DNA of 43,901 nt. Origin: JANWLD01 sp036278875 (GTDB lineage: Bacteria > Patescibacteriota > Saccharimonadia > Saccharimonadales > 2-12-FULL-41-12). The DNA lies in NCBI GenBank assembly GCA_036278875.1, contig DASUKF010000001.1, positions 1 through 43,901 of the forward strand, written 5' to 3'. Shown here piece by piece: positions 1-7,114 of this stretch (position 1 is its first letter; the number at the start of each line of letters is the position of its first letter). The position numbers and the translations under genes are program-made. A model generated the notes under the pieces. The model worked only from the letters and a program-made list of their open reading frames with translations, was not told the DNA's origin and ran no database searches.

Positions 1-552
1 GCACCGGGCGGACCTGAGGAAGACGAGTCGGGAAGTTTCAAGTACGGTGGCTGGACTGCGCCGTATTTTCGCGAAGCTGACGATGCGGCTGGCCAGTTTA
101 TGCAGGAGTGGATGAGGTCTACGGACATCCTTTTGGGTCGAAAAACATTCGATATTTTTGCTGGCTACTGGCCTGAGCATGCCGACATGTGGCCGGGTAT
201 CAATGATGTCACCAAATACTGCGTGAGCACTACATTGGATAAGTCGGATTGGCAAAACTCCGTGTTTCTAAAAAACGTCGATGACATCAAAAAGCTCAAG
301 GATTCAGACGGTGGTGATATAAAAGTTCACGGGAGCGGTAACCTGGCCCAGACACTGTTCAAGCATGACTTGGTTGACGAACTGGTTCTGATGACGTTTC
401 CTATCACACTAGGCCAAGGGAAAAAGTTATTTGAGGGGGGCGCAATTGCCGCGGCCTTTACGCTGACAGACAGCTTGGTTACGCCAAACGGTGTGATCTT
501 TGCCAGCTACAAGCGGGCCGGAGAAGTCAAAACCGGCACTGTCGGAGCTTAA
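1..552 (+). CDS. Dihydrofolate-reductase-like (RibD C-terminal family) protein, 5' truncated
   Basis: The frame is open from base 1, so the start lies outside the window; an internal ATG at 100 is probably not the true start because the upstream residues (APGGPEEDESG, then KYGGWTAPYF) fit the usual N-terminal part of this family. The visible part has the typical segments ILLGRKTFDIF, a GSGNLAQTL nucleotide-binding-like stretch, and LVLMTFPITLGQGKKLF near the end. Members are small cytosolic NADPH-dependent reductases related to DHFR and RibD; the substrate is usually unknown. ATA codons are rarer here than in the genes further downstream. The family call is firm, the substrate is not. Confidence 0.85.
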   Translation, partial: APGGPEEDESGSFKYGGWTAPYFREADDAAGQFMQEWMRSTDILLGRKTFDIFAGYWPEHADMWPGINDVTKYCVSTTLDKSDWQNSVFLKNVDDIKKLKDSDGGDIKVHGSGNLAQTLFKHDLVDELVLMTFPITLGQGKKLFEGGAIAAAFTLTDSLVTPNGVIFASYKRAGEVKTGTVGA

Positions 553-562
553 GACGGGATAC

Positions 563-591
563 TTGACATGTGTACATGTATTACATATCAT
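563..591 (+). promoter_or_regulatory. Promoter of the AbrB operon with repeated ACATGTA half-sites
   Basis: TTGACA at 563-568, a 17-base spacer and TATCAT at 586-591 form a near-consensus sigma-70 promoter. The region 571-612 carries repeated ACATGTA-type words: ACATGTATTAC at 574-584 and ACATGTAATAC at 601-611, with palindromic TGTACA and ACATGT inside. These overlap the spacer and flank the expected transcription start, a plausible operator for the AbrB-type regulator encoded next. The ribosome binding site is AAAGGAAA just before the ATG at 623. Confidence 0.75.
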
Positions 592-622
592 ACTTGTATA
601 ACATGTAATACAAAGGAAATTT

Positions 623-841
623 ATGCATCACTTTAAATTTTACGGGGCCGCTACTGTCGGGACTAAAGGTCAGATTGTTATCCCGGCAGAAGCTCGTGAG
701 GAACTAAAAATGGGGGAAGGCGACAAAGTTGTGATAGTCAAAGCCCATCATCATAACGGCCTACTCCTATTAAACGCAGAGGTCTTGGAAAATCACTTGG
801 CTGACATGCAGGCTAAACTTAAAAACCAAAAGGAATTATAA
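623..841 (+). CDS. AbrB/MazE/SpoVT-type DNA-binding regulator
   Basis: A 72-residue protein with the swapped-hairpin AbrB signature: GTKGQIVIPAEAREELKM followed by GDKVVIV at residues of about 13-40. Members form dimers that bind DNA as transition-state regulators or antitoxins. No toxin-like partner (MazF, PIN) lies next to it, so a regulator role is more likely than an antitoxin role. A His-rich turn (KAHHHNG) follows the domain and the C-terminal part looks helical. It heads a three-gene run with a strong promoter that contains repeated palindromic words, which suggests autoregulation. Confidence 0.9.
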   Translation: MHHFKFYGAATVGTKGQIVIPAEAREELKMGEGDKVVIVKAHHHNGLLLLNAEVLENHLADMQAKLKNQKEL

Positions 842-842
842 A

Positions 843-1031
843 ATGCAAAAATATTTTCAACCTTTGACATATAAAAAATACTTGCCAGCCATGTTTGGAC
901 TCTGGTTTGTTGCGTTCGCAATGGGTGCCTGGTTTCACCAGAGCGTCGGTCAATTTGTGTTGCCGGCTTTTATACTTGGCCTGGTCGTACATGGCGTAAG
1001 TATGCATGCGGCCCATAAGCAAGTTCACTAA
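843..1031 (+). CDS. Small two-span membrane protein
   Basis: A 62-residue protein with two hydrophobic stretches, roughly residues 14-32 and 38-56, and basic or His-rich ends (terminal AAHKQVH). It starts two bases after the AbrB-type gene stops and its stop overlaps the next ATG by one base, so the three genes should be co-transcribed and translationally coupled. I do not recognise the family. The opposite-strand frame over the same bases has no supporting features. A role linked to the regulator (for example a membrane sensor) is only a guess. Confidence 0.7.
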   Translation: MQKYFQPLTYKKYLPAMFGLWFVAFAMGAWFHQSVGQFVLPAFILGLVVHGVSMHAAHKQVH

Positions 1032-1471
1032 TGAAAACCACCTACGATACAGTTGTTATAGGTTTTGGAAATCACGCTTCAATTGAAATTCCAGACAAAA
1101 ATCTGGCTGAAATAGGCGGTAACAGGCGCGCACCTCTCAAAATCACAATCAACGGCTACACATATCAGAGCACGGCAACAGGAAAAGATGGTAAGTGTAT
1201 GGTAGTGTTTCCCTCGCGCGACCGTGAAGCCTCTGGCGCCGCCGCCGGGGACAAGATAAAGGTGACTCTGGAGCTGGATGATGGCTACCGGCAAGTAGAT
1301 ATGCCGGATGTATTAGATAAGGCCTTAGCCGAAAATAATCTGAGCGAGACTTTTCATAACCTTACCTATTCCAAACGCAAAGAGTTCGCTCGTCAAGTTA
1401 GCGATGCCAAGACGGACGAAACACGAACCCGAAGAATCGAAAAAGTTATTACAGCGTTAAAGACCGGTTAA
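1031..1471 (+). CDS. YdeI/OmpD-associated family protein with DUF1905 domain
   Basis: A 146-residue protein. The N-terminal half (through GDKIKVTLELDD) matches the DUF1905 beta-barrel pattern. The C-terminal half, with LDKALAENNLSETFHNLTY, SKRKEFARQVSDAKTDETR and RRIEKVITALK, matches the helical YdeI/OmdA-like tail, in which the Y-S-x-R-K-E segment is typical. The function of the family is not settled; some members are annotated as bacteriocin-protection proteins. The gene is coupled to the two upstream genes through a one-base stop/start overlap. Start codon ATG at 1031. Confidence 0.85.
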   Translation: MKTTYDTVVIGFGNHASIEIPDKNLAEIGGNRRAPLKITINGYTYQSTATGKDGKCMVVFPSRDREASGAAAGDKIKVTLELDDGYRQVDMPDVLDKALAENNLSETFHNLTYSKRKEFARQVSDAKTDETRTRRIEKVITALKTG

Positions 1472-1502
1472 GGGCATAGTCAATTTGTGGGCATGAATAG
1501 AC

Positions 1503-1508
1503 TATAAT
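1503..1508 (+). promoter_or_regulatory. -10 box immediately before the GH10 gene
   Basis: TATAAT at 1503-1508 lies 7 bases before the GTG start at 1516. No clear -35 was found at the right distance. There is no Shine-Dalgarno sequence, so a leaderless transcript is predicted. Confidence 0.6.
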
Positions 1509-1515
1509 AAGATTA

Positions 1516-2625
1516 GTGGGCAAGCATAAGAAAAATAAAAACAACGTTAAAAAACCAGCCGCAATCACCCTTGCAAGCATATTTGCCGTCGGGATAATCT
1601 CATTCACCTACTGGTACCTTTCGCTTACTGCGCCAAAACTGCCCGAACCGCCGCTGAAGGAGCTTGCTTCTGCACATAAAATCAGCCTGGGAGTACATGT
1701 GCAGGCTAGAAGACTGGACGACAGAATCTATCCGGGTATAGTCAGCTCGCAGTTTGACTTCGTGACGGTTGACGGAGGCATACATTTTCAGGAAGTGCAG
1801 CCATCGCTTACAAGATTCGACTTTAGCAAAGCGGACCCGATAGTCGAGTTCGCTGAAAAACATAATATGTCCGTACAGATGCATCATCTGGTCTGGGGCG
1901 ATGATTTTGTTTTACCCGCCTGGCTGACTGAAGGTAAGTTTAACAAGCAGCAAATATTGGATATATTGCACAAGCACATAACTACCATAGTTAAACATTA
2001 CAAAGGCCGCATTAAGGAATATACGGTAGTGAACGAAGCCTTTACGGAAAATCAGCATGTATATGGTTTAAGGAACTGGTGGGCAGAACATATAGGCAAC
2101 GATATGAAATACATTGACGATTATTTTATCTGGGCGCACCGGGCAGATCCAAAAGCAAAACTACTTCTGAATGATTTTAATGACCAGACTAAAAATAGCG
2201 TATCCGATGCTATTTATAAATATGTAAAAGCCGCAAAAGCCAGAGGCGTCCCGATAGACGGCGTGGGCATGCAGATGCATATAGACGCCTCGCAACCGTC
2301 CAAAAAACAGGACGTCATAGATAACATGAAGCGGTTCGGCAAAATCGGCGTACCGGTCTATGTCACCGAGTTTGATGTGAATACTAATTCGGTGAAAGGG
2401 AGCGATGCATATAAAAACCGTCTGGAATCCAAGATTACTTACGATATGGTCAGGGCGTGCATAGAATCAAAGGCCTGCATCAGTTTCGACGCATTCGGTG
2501 TTACTAGCAGAAATGATTTGATTAAAAAAATCACCAGGGCTAATTCCAGAGCGTATATGTTTGACAGCAGATTCCGTCCGAGGTCGGCCTTTTACAGTTT
2601 CCGTCAAGCCTGGCTGGAACCATAA
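1516..2625 (+). CDS. GH10 family glycoside hydrolase (xylanase-like), membrane-anchored or secreted
   Basis: A 369-residue protein with a Lys/Asn-rich N-terminus, a hydrophobic segment at about 15-37 (signal anchor or uncleaved signal peptide), a Pro-rich linker and a full GH10 barrel. The general acid/base is Glu174 in YTVVNEAF and the nucleophile Glu285 in VYVTEFDV; His124 in the HHLVW segment and QMHI at 253-256 match other conserved family positions. GH10 enzymes mostly cleave xylan internally. Several glycone-subsite residues differ: the usual EN pair after the VT strand is DG here, and the second His of the family's GHTLVWH motif is Gly. Substrate specificity is therefore uncertain. Start is GTG 1516, directly behind a TATAAT box. 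Confidence 0.9.
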   Translation: MGKHKKNKNNVKKPAAITLASIFAVGIISFTYWYLSLTAPKLPEPPLKELASAHKISLGVHVQARRLDDRIYPGIVSSQFDFVTVDGGIHFQEVQPSLTRFDFSKADPIVEFAEKHNMSVQMHHLVWGDDFVLPAWLTEGKFNKQQILDILHKHITTIVKHYKGRIKEYTVVNEAFTENQHVYGLRNWWAEHIGNDMKYIDDYFIWAHRADPKAKLLLNDFNDQTKNSVSDAIYKYVKAAKARGVPIDGVGMQMHIDASQPSKKQDVIDNMKRFGKIGVPVYVTEFDVNTNSVKGSDAYKNRLESKITYDMVRACIESKACISFDAFGVTSRNDLIKKITRANSRAYMFDSRFRPRSAFYSFRQAWLEP

Positions 2626-2662
2626 TTCGTTTTCTATTCTGACTCTACAACACTGTAATTAA

Positions 2663-2691
2663 TTTACAATTTTTCCATTTTATTGTATAAT
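2663..2691 (+). promoter_or_regulatory. Consensus promoter giving a leaderless methyltransferase mRNA
   Basis: TTTACA at 2663-2668, a 17-base spacer and TATAAT at 2686-2691 precede the ATG at 2701 by 9 bases, so transcription should begin on or just before the start codon. An inverted repeat, TGTAA-ttaat-TTACA at 2654-2668, overlaps the -35 box and could be an operator. Confidence 0.8.
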
Positions 2692-2700
2692 GATTGTCTT

Positions 2701-3489
2701 ATGGCAGAAATAAATGGCGGTGAAGTACGAAGCGACTATGCTTCCTTAGCTCCGCACTATGATCCGGTATATGATGCAGGATACAGCAACCGTGTAGGTG
2801 AGATTGCAATAGTAAGAGGACTGGTTGGCAGCTTCAAACCCGAAGCCCAATCTTTGCTTGAACTGGGCACTGGCACGGGAGCTATACTCAAAGGGTTTGA
2901 GGGTTTAGTTGATGAGCTTGTTGGTCTGGATCTCTCTCCTGAAATGCTGGAACAGGCTCGTAAAAATGTACCCGCGGCTGAATTTGTTGAAGGGGACATG
3001 TCAGAGTTTGAATTAGATAGAAAGTTTGATGTCATAGTTTGTCTTTTTGATTCAATTAATCACCTTCGCAATTTCGAAGAGTGGGAGAATACATTTAGAA
3101 GGACACAGCAGCACTTGGACGAAAGCGGTATTTTTATTTTTGATGTTGCAACTCCTGGTTTAGTGCAAGGTCTTGCTGAAGGGGATAAGCCTAAATCTTG
3201 GCCTATCGACGGAGGAACCTATTCCGTAACAATCGAACAGATGGATGATAACCATTACGTTGCAAGATTTAAATTAGCCATGGACCAGCCGGATGGTTCT
3301 GTTGCAGAAATAGCGGCGGGTAGTATCTATGAAACAGTGTATCCCATAGAAGATATTAAGGCGGCGGCGGGAGAGCATTTTGAATTACTTCTAGATTTTG
3401 AGGCAGTCAATATTCTGGTTGATAAGAAATTAGAACCTGCAACGGATAATTCCCGTCACCCTATTTTCGTATACGAGAAGCGACAATAA
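2701..3489 (+). CDS. Class I SAM-dependent methyltransferase
   Basis: A 262-residue protein with methyltransferase motif I ELGTGTG at 54-60, the acidic loop VGLDLSPEMLEQA, motif II-like VEGDMSEF and FDVIVCLFDSINHL. The C-terminal half contains the beta-rich insert common in small-molecule methyltransferases of this type. The acceptor cannot be told from sequence. An in-frame TTG at 2683 would extend it by six residues, but that codon overlaps the -10 box, so ATG 2701 is chosen. No Shine-Dalgarno is present, in line with a leaderless mRNA. Confidence 0.9.
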   Translation: MAEINGGEVRSDYASLAPHYDPVYDAGYSNRVGEIAIVRGLVGSFKPEAQSLLELGTGTGAILKGFEGLVDELVGLDLSPEMLEQARKNVPAAEFVEGDMSEFELDRKFDVIVCLFDSINHLRNFEEWENTFRRTQQHLDESGIFIFDVATPGLVQGLAEGDKPKSWPIDGGTYSVTIEQMDDNHYVARFKLAMDQPDGSVAEIAAGSIYETVYPIEDIKAAAGEHFELLLDFEAVNILVDKKLEPATDNSRHPIFVYEKRQ

Positions 3490-3559
3490 ACGAATTCAGT
3501 TTAGACAGGTAATAAATTTTACTGCCGGCTGATTGGAAGCGGGCTATGATTCGATCACT

Positions 3560-3757
3560 ATGGATGATGATCATATAACCGATCCGAAAGAAAATCCGGA
3601 AGGCACCGGGCATCTGCCTGTCAGCGGTGAAGTGGGTGTCGGACCTGAAGTACCTAACCATGATCCGGTAACGGCGGATACGGATGACGACCCGGACAAC
3701 CAGCCTTCTTTGTTGGACGAGGAACAGTCGACGCCGGACGATGCCGTCGATGAATAA
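3560..3757 (+). CDS. Small acidic, probably disordered protein
   Basis: A 65-residue frame rich in Asp, Glu and Pro (MDDDHITDPKENPEGTGH at the N-terminus, ending in STPDDAVDE), with no hydrophobic core. A TATGAT box at 3545-3550 lies 9 bases before the ATG at 3560, the same spacing as at other leaderless genes in this window, which supports this start over an in-frame TTG at 3533. No family is recognised and no function can be given. Its reality rests on promoter placement and on the lack of any better frame in the gap. Confidence 0.5.
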   Translation: MDDDHITDPKENPEGTGHLPVSGEVGVGPEVPNHDPVTADTDDDPDNQPSLLDEEQSTPDDAVDE

Positions 3758-3794
3758 AGACACGAATTAAGATCTAAGCGTCCAGTTAATTTGT

Positions 3795-3800
3795 TATATT
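3795..3800 (+). promoter_or_regulatory. -10 box before the PQ-loop-like gene
   Basis: TATATT at 3795-3800 sits 6 bases before the ATG at 3807. No Shine-Dalgarno is present, so a leaderless start is expected. The -35 region is weak. Confidence 0.5.
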
Positions 3801-3806
3801 AATTTC

Positions 3807-4397
3807 ATGAACATACACCAGATTATGGGCGTGACTGCGGCTATATTGGCTTTCGTGGGATTGGTGCCTTATGTCTTAAGCATTTTTCGCGGAGAAACCA
3901 AACCGAACCGGGCCAGTTGGTTTATCTGGCTTGTCGTGAACCTGAGCCTTGTTTTCAGTTATCATTCGGCCGGCGCAAGCACTACCATCTGGCTCAATAT
4001 CGCTTATGTTGTAACAACCAGCTTGATTTTTATTCTATCGTTGAAATATGGTGTGGGCGGCTATACCCCGCTTGATATTACTTGCTTGATTGGCGCTGTC
4101 ATCGGACTGGGCTTATGGTGGGCTACCAACAACCCGGTAACAGCGCTTTATATGAATGTGTTTGTTGATGCCCTCGGGTTTATTCCTACTATCAAAAAAG
4201 CATACCTGCTGCCGGAAAGTGAGAATAAACTATCTTGGAATATAAGTACTTTATCCAATGCCGTAAACGTAGCAGCACTAAATAACTGGCAGTTTAAGAT
4301 AATACTTTTCCCGGTTTATAATTTTATTTTTAATGCCGCGGTGGCCGTATTAATTTATAACGTGATACAGAAGAAGTTTAATCCAAAAGGCAGGTGA
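3807..4397 (+). CDS. Six- to seven-span membrane protein, PQ-loop/SemiSWEET-like repeat
   Basis: A 196-residue hydrophobic protein. Two similar stretches can be seen: FVGLVPYVLSIFRGETKPNR followed by ASWFIW near residue 17-43, and ALGFIPTIKKAYLLPESENK followed by LSWNI near 122-147. Each has a Pro in the helix, a loop ending in a polar Asn/Lys, and then a (S)W(F/N)I motif. This duplicated arrangement resembles the triple-helix bundles of PQ-loop/SWEET-type carriers, but I cannot prove homology by eye. A small-molecule carrier role is an inference. The next features downstream are two tRNA genes. Confidence 0.7.
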   Translation: MNIHQIMGVTAAILAFVGLVPYVLSIFRGETKPNRASWFIWLVVNLSLVFSYHSAGASTTIWLNIAYVVTTSLIFILSLKYGVGGYTPLDITCLIGAVIGLGLWWATNNPVTALYMNVFVDALGFIPTIKKAYLLPESENKLSWNISTLSNAVNVAALNNWQFKIILFPVYNFIFNAAVAVLIYNVIQKKFNPKGR

Positions 4398-4429
4398 AGG
4401 TTTTTCTGTTAGAATTAATCAGTGTCAAT

Positions 4430-4503
4430 GGCGCGGTGGCCGAGGAGTTAGGCAGCGGTCTGCAAAACCGTTTACGCCGGTGCGAATCCGGTCCGTGCCT
4501 CCA
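4430..4503 (+). tRNA. tRNA-Cys (GCA)
   Basis: The cloverleaf can be drawn: acceptor GGCGCGG pairs with CCGTGCC (4493-4499), followed by discriminator T, typical of tRNA-Cys, and an encoded CCA. The anticodon stem GCGGT/ACCGT encloses loop CTGCAAA with anticodon GCA. A TAGAAT box at 4410-4415 is a plausible -10. Confidence 0.96.
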
Positions 4504-4513
4504 CAATTTAGGC

Positions 4514-4601
4514 GCGCGGGTGGCGGAATTGGTATACGCGACGGACTTAAAATCCGTTGCCTGAATAAGGCTTGAGGGTTCAAGTCCCTCCCCGCGCACC
4601 A
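4514..4601 (+). tRNA. tRNA-Leu (TAA)
   Basis: Acceptor GCGCGGG pairs with CCCGCGC (4591-4597), followed by discriminator A and an encoded CCA. The anticodon loop CTTAAAA gives anticodon TAA. The long variable arm (class II) and the 88-base length fit tRNA-Leu. It lies 10 bases after tRNA-Cys and is probably co-transcribed with it. Confidence 0.96.
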
Positions 4602-4645
4602 CCAAAATCATCAATTATAAACTAACAGCACAATCTAGGAGAGAA

Positions 4646-5578
4646 ATGCCAAAAATACCCTTTGATATTATCAACGATAAATCTTTTGCCGACATCCCGG
4701 CAAGCGAGCCGGATGTAAAAGCATATCTGCCAAAAGTAGGTATCAGCAACAGGCCGCATTATATTTCCGTGGTAGATCCGTTCACCAAGGAACCCACCAG
4801 GCTTCTGGCCGATATAATAACTTCATTCGATCTGCCGGCTAAACAGCGCGGCCTGCACATGTCCCGTATAGAAGGTTCGCTTCATAAGATTGCCGCATCT
4901 TCACCGGTGGAGGTTTCCGGATATACGGCTAAGCTCTTCGAACTTAATAAAGAATCGCAAAAGCAGAATAACTGCCGCATCGAACTAAGTGCCGATTATG
5001 AGATCGAAGTAGATAAGAATGAGTCCAAAAGGCCAAGCTATGAACTTTTGAAGCTGTATTCTGCAATAGAGGACAAAGACGGAAAACGCAGTGTAGAAAC
5101 CGGCATAACGGTGCCGTTCATCAATGCTTGTCCGTGTACCCAGCGCTGGGGAATGAAGGCATTTTACGAAGAGTTGAAAGCGGACGGTTATAAGGACGAA
5201 GAGATTTTCGCCTTGATTGAAAAAGCGCCTTTACAGGCCCACACCAACCGCGGCGAAGCTACCATAACGGTCCATTCTGACAAAGTAGATTACAAGACTC
5301 TGTACAAAGTAGTCGAAGATTCCACCGTTATAATACGCGAGCTTTTAAGCGGCCAGGACGAACACTTCGCCGTGCGCGATACACACAAGAACGGACAGTT
5401 CTGCGAGGATGTGATACGCGAAGTAATGGCCAACCTGGTAAAACGTCTGGATACTAAACTGCCTGATGAAACTAAGGTCAGGATACATGTGGAAGTAGAT
5501 GAAAGCGTGCATTTCCATAACCTTTTTGCCGAAATCATAGATAGTTTCGCAAACATCAAAGCGAGCATAGAGAATTAA
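4646..5578 (+). CDS. folE2: GTP cyclohydrolase FolE2 (type IB)
   Basis: A 310-residue protein matching the FolE2/COG1469 family, which converts GTP to 7,8-dihydroneopterin triphosphate, the entry step to folate (and in many bacteria queuosine). The active-site segment NACPCTQRWGMKAF is present with the catalytic Cys at about 162; other conserved pieces are QRGLHMSRIEGSL, the HTNRGEATITV stretch after it and QDEHFAVRDTHKNGQFCEDV. Length is close to that of the family. A GGAGAG site lies 6-11 bases before the ATG. No other folate gene is in the window. It follows the two tRNA genes and may share their transcript. Confidence 0.93.
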   Translation: MPKIPFDIINDKSFADIPASEPDVKAYLPKVGISNRPHYISVVDPFTKEPTRLLADIITSFDLPAKQRGLHMSRIEGSLHKIAASSPVEVSGYTAKLFELNKESQKQNNCRIELSADYEIEVDKNESKRPSYELLKLYSAIEDKDGKRSVETGITVPFINACPCTQRWGMKAFYEELKADGYKDEEIFALIEKAPLQAHTNRGEATITVHSDKVDYKTLYKVVEDSTVIIRELLSGQDEHFAVRDTHKNGQFCEDVIREVMANLVKRLDTKLPDETKVRIHVEVDESVHFHNLFAEIIDSFANIKASIEN

Positions 5579-5589
5579 GCTGTAAATGC

Positions 5590-5595
5590 TATAAT
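5590..5595 (+). promoter_or_regulatory. -10 box of lemA-htpX
   Basis: TATAAT at 5590-5595 with AGGAGG at 5612-5617. The -10 lies 27 bases before the preferred start at 5623, which is the leadered, Shine-Dalgarno type of start in this window. Confidence 0.55.
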
Positions 5596-5622
5596 TATCT
5601 TATCCAATAACAGGAGGGAATG

Positions 5623-6186
5623 ATGTCAACAACGGCAATAATAGTGGGTGTAATAGTAATCATCCTTATCTTAATAATTGCTATATATAACGGTTTAGTC
5701 AGAGCCAAGACGCGCGTGGATGAAGCATGGAGCGATATAACCGTGCAGCTGAAACGACGCTACGACCTGATACCCAATCTTGTCGAAACGGTAAAGGGAT
5801 ATGCGGCACATGAAAAGACCGTGCTGGAGGATGTCACCAACACCCGCGCCCAGGCTATAAACGCCCAAGGGCCGAAAGAGCAGGCCAAAGCGGAAGACGC
5901 ATTCTCCGGCGCGCTCAAGAGCCTGTTCGCCGTCAGTGAGAATTACCCTAACCTGAAGGCTAACGAAAATTTCAAGGCGTTGCAGGATGAACTGGTTGAT
6001 ACGGAAGACAAGATTCAGGCCGCCAGACGCTTTTATAACGGCTCGGCACGCGATCTCAACATCAAGATAAAGACATTCCCCAATGTCATCTTCGCAGGGA
6101 TGCTCGGCTACAAGCCGTATGAATTCTTCGAGGTAAGCGAGTCCGAAAAAGAAGCGGTTTCCAAGCCTACCGCGGTCAAGTTTTAA
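5623..6186 (+). CDS. lemA: LemA family membrane protein
   Basis: A 187-residue protein with an N-terminal transmembrane helix at about 5-25 and the LemA helical core: YNGLVRAKTRVDEAWSDITV, LKRRYDLIPNLVETVKGYA, AARRFYNGSARDLN and the terminal PYEFFEVSESEKEA. Two ATGs are adjacent (5620 and 5623). AGGAGG ends 5 bases before 5623 but only 2 before 5620, so 5623 is preferred. The exact role of LemA proteins is unknown. The pairing with an HtpX-type protease, here one base downstream, recurs in many bacteria and suggests a joint role in membrane protein quality control. Confidence 0.93.
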   Translation: MSTTAIIVGVIVIILILIIAIYNGLVRAKTRVDEAWSDITVQLKRRYDLIPNLVETVKGYAAHEKTVLEDVTNTRAQAINAQGPKEQAKAEDAFSGALKSLFAVSENYPNLKANENFKALQDELVDTEDKIQAARRFYNGSARDLNIKIKTFPNVIFAGMLGYKPYEFFEVSESEKEAVSKPTAVKF

Positions 6187-6187
6187 T

Positions 6188-7063
6188 ATGTATTCCAACA
6201 TAGCCGCCAACAAGCGAAAGACGTATCTGATATTTATTTTTTTCCTGGCGTTTGTCGGCGCACTCGGCTGGCTGTTCTCGGCATATCTGGGCCAGCCTCT
6301 GATTACGCCCTACGTGCTGGTAGGCGCGTCTATATATGCGCTATTTACATACTTTGCCGGAGCCAGGATGGCTATAGCCGTCAACGGCGCCAAGCAGATA
6401 CAGAAAAAGGACAATCCCAGACTCTGGCGTATAGTCGAGAACCTGGCGATTACCGACGGCCTGCCTATGCCGAAAGTTTATATAATGAATGACCCGGCGC
6501 TTAACGCATTCGCGACCGGGCGCAACCCGAAGAAAGCCATAGTCTGTGCGACTTCCGGTATTCTGGAAGCTTTAGATGATGACGAGCTGGAAGGCGTTAT
6601 GGCGCATGAACTGGGTCATGTGAAAAATTATGATATCCGCGTATCCATGCTGGCTTTCGCACTGGTATCTGTGATATCGCTGATGGCGGATATAATCCTT
6701 CATTTCACCTGGTTCAGAGGAGATGACAGAGAAAATACGAACCCGGTCATAATGATAGCCGGACTGGCCGCTATGATAATAGCCCCTATAGCCGCCAGCA
6801 TGATTCAGCTGGCTATTTCCCGCCGCCGTGAATATCTGGCGGATGCTACAGGCGCGCTGACTACACGCTACCCCGAAGGCTTGGCCAGCGCGCTGGAAAA
6901 AATCGGAAAAGGGGGCAGTGTTACCGCCAGGGCCAACAGCTCCACCGCACATTTGTTTTTTGCTAATCCTCTCAGAAAGGGCTCGTTCGCCAGCCTGTTC
7001 AGTACGCATCCGCCTATCGAAGAACGCATCAAAGCACTGCGCAATATGGGCAATAAACTTTGA
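6188..7063 (+). CDS. htpX: HtpX-like M48 membrane zinc metalloprotease
   Basis: A 291-residue protein with transmembrane segments at about 13-31 and 40-60 and again at about 152-172 and 185-208. The zinc motif is HELGH at 140-144 (MAHELGHVKNYDI), and the third ligand is Glu in RRREYLADATGA. The C-terminal part has the family's STHPPIEERIKALR end. HtpX cleaves misfolded membrane proteins on the cytosolic side. It starts one base after lemA stops, so the two are one operon. Length and motif order are normal. Confidence 0.95.
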   Translation: MYSNIAANKRKTYLIFIFFLAFVGALGWLFSAYLGQPLITPYVLVGASIYALFTYFAGARMAIAVNGAKQIQKKDNPRLWRIVENLAITDGLPMPKVYIMNDPALNAFATGRNPKKAIVCATSGILEALDDDELEGVMAHELGHVKNYDIRVSMLAFALVSVISLMADIILHFTWFRGDDRENTNPVIMIAGLAAMIIAPIAASMIQLAISRRREYLADATGALTTRYPEGLASALEKIGKGGSVTARANSSTAHLFFANPLRKGSFASLFSTHPPIEERIKALRNMGNKL

Positions 7064-7080
7064 TTTATTACTCGAATTAT

Positions 7081-7107
7081 TATGATAAACTAGCAGTGAA
7101 ACAGGAG
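7081..7107 (+). promoter_or_regulatory. -10 box and ribosome binding site of the orphan gene at 7115
   Basis: TATGAT at 7081-7086 and AGGAG at 7103-7107, the latter 7 bases before the ATG at 7115. A leadered, Shine-Dalgarno type start. Confidence 0.5.
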
Positions 7108-7114
7108 TAAGATT

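Noticed and set aside
623..1471. Toxin-antitoxin module with the AbrB-type protein as antitoxin
   Set aside because: Neither neighbour resembles a MazF, PIN, RelE or other known toxin.
2683..2700. Upstream TTG start for the methyltransferase
   Set aside because: The codon overlaps the -10 box of a well-formed promoter, so it should not be in the mRNA.
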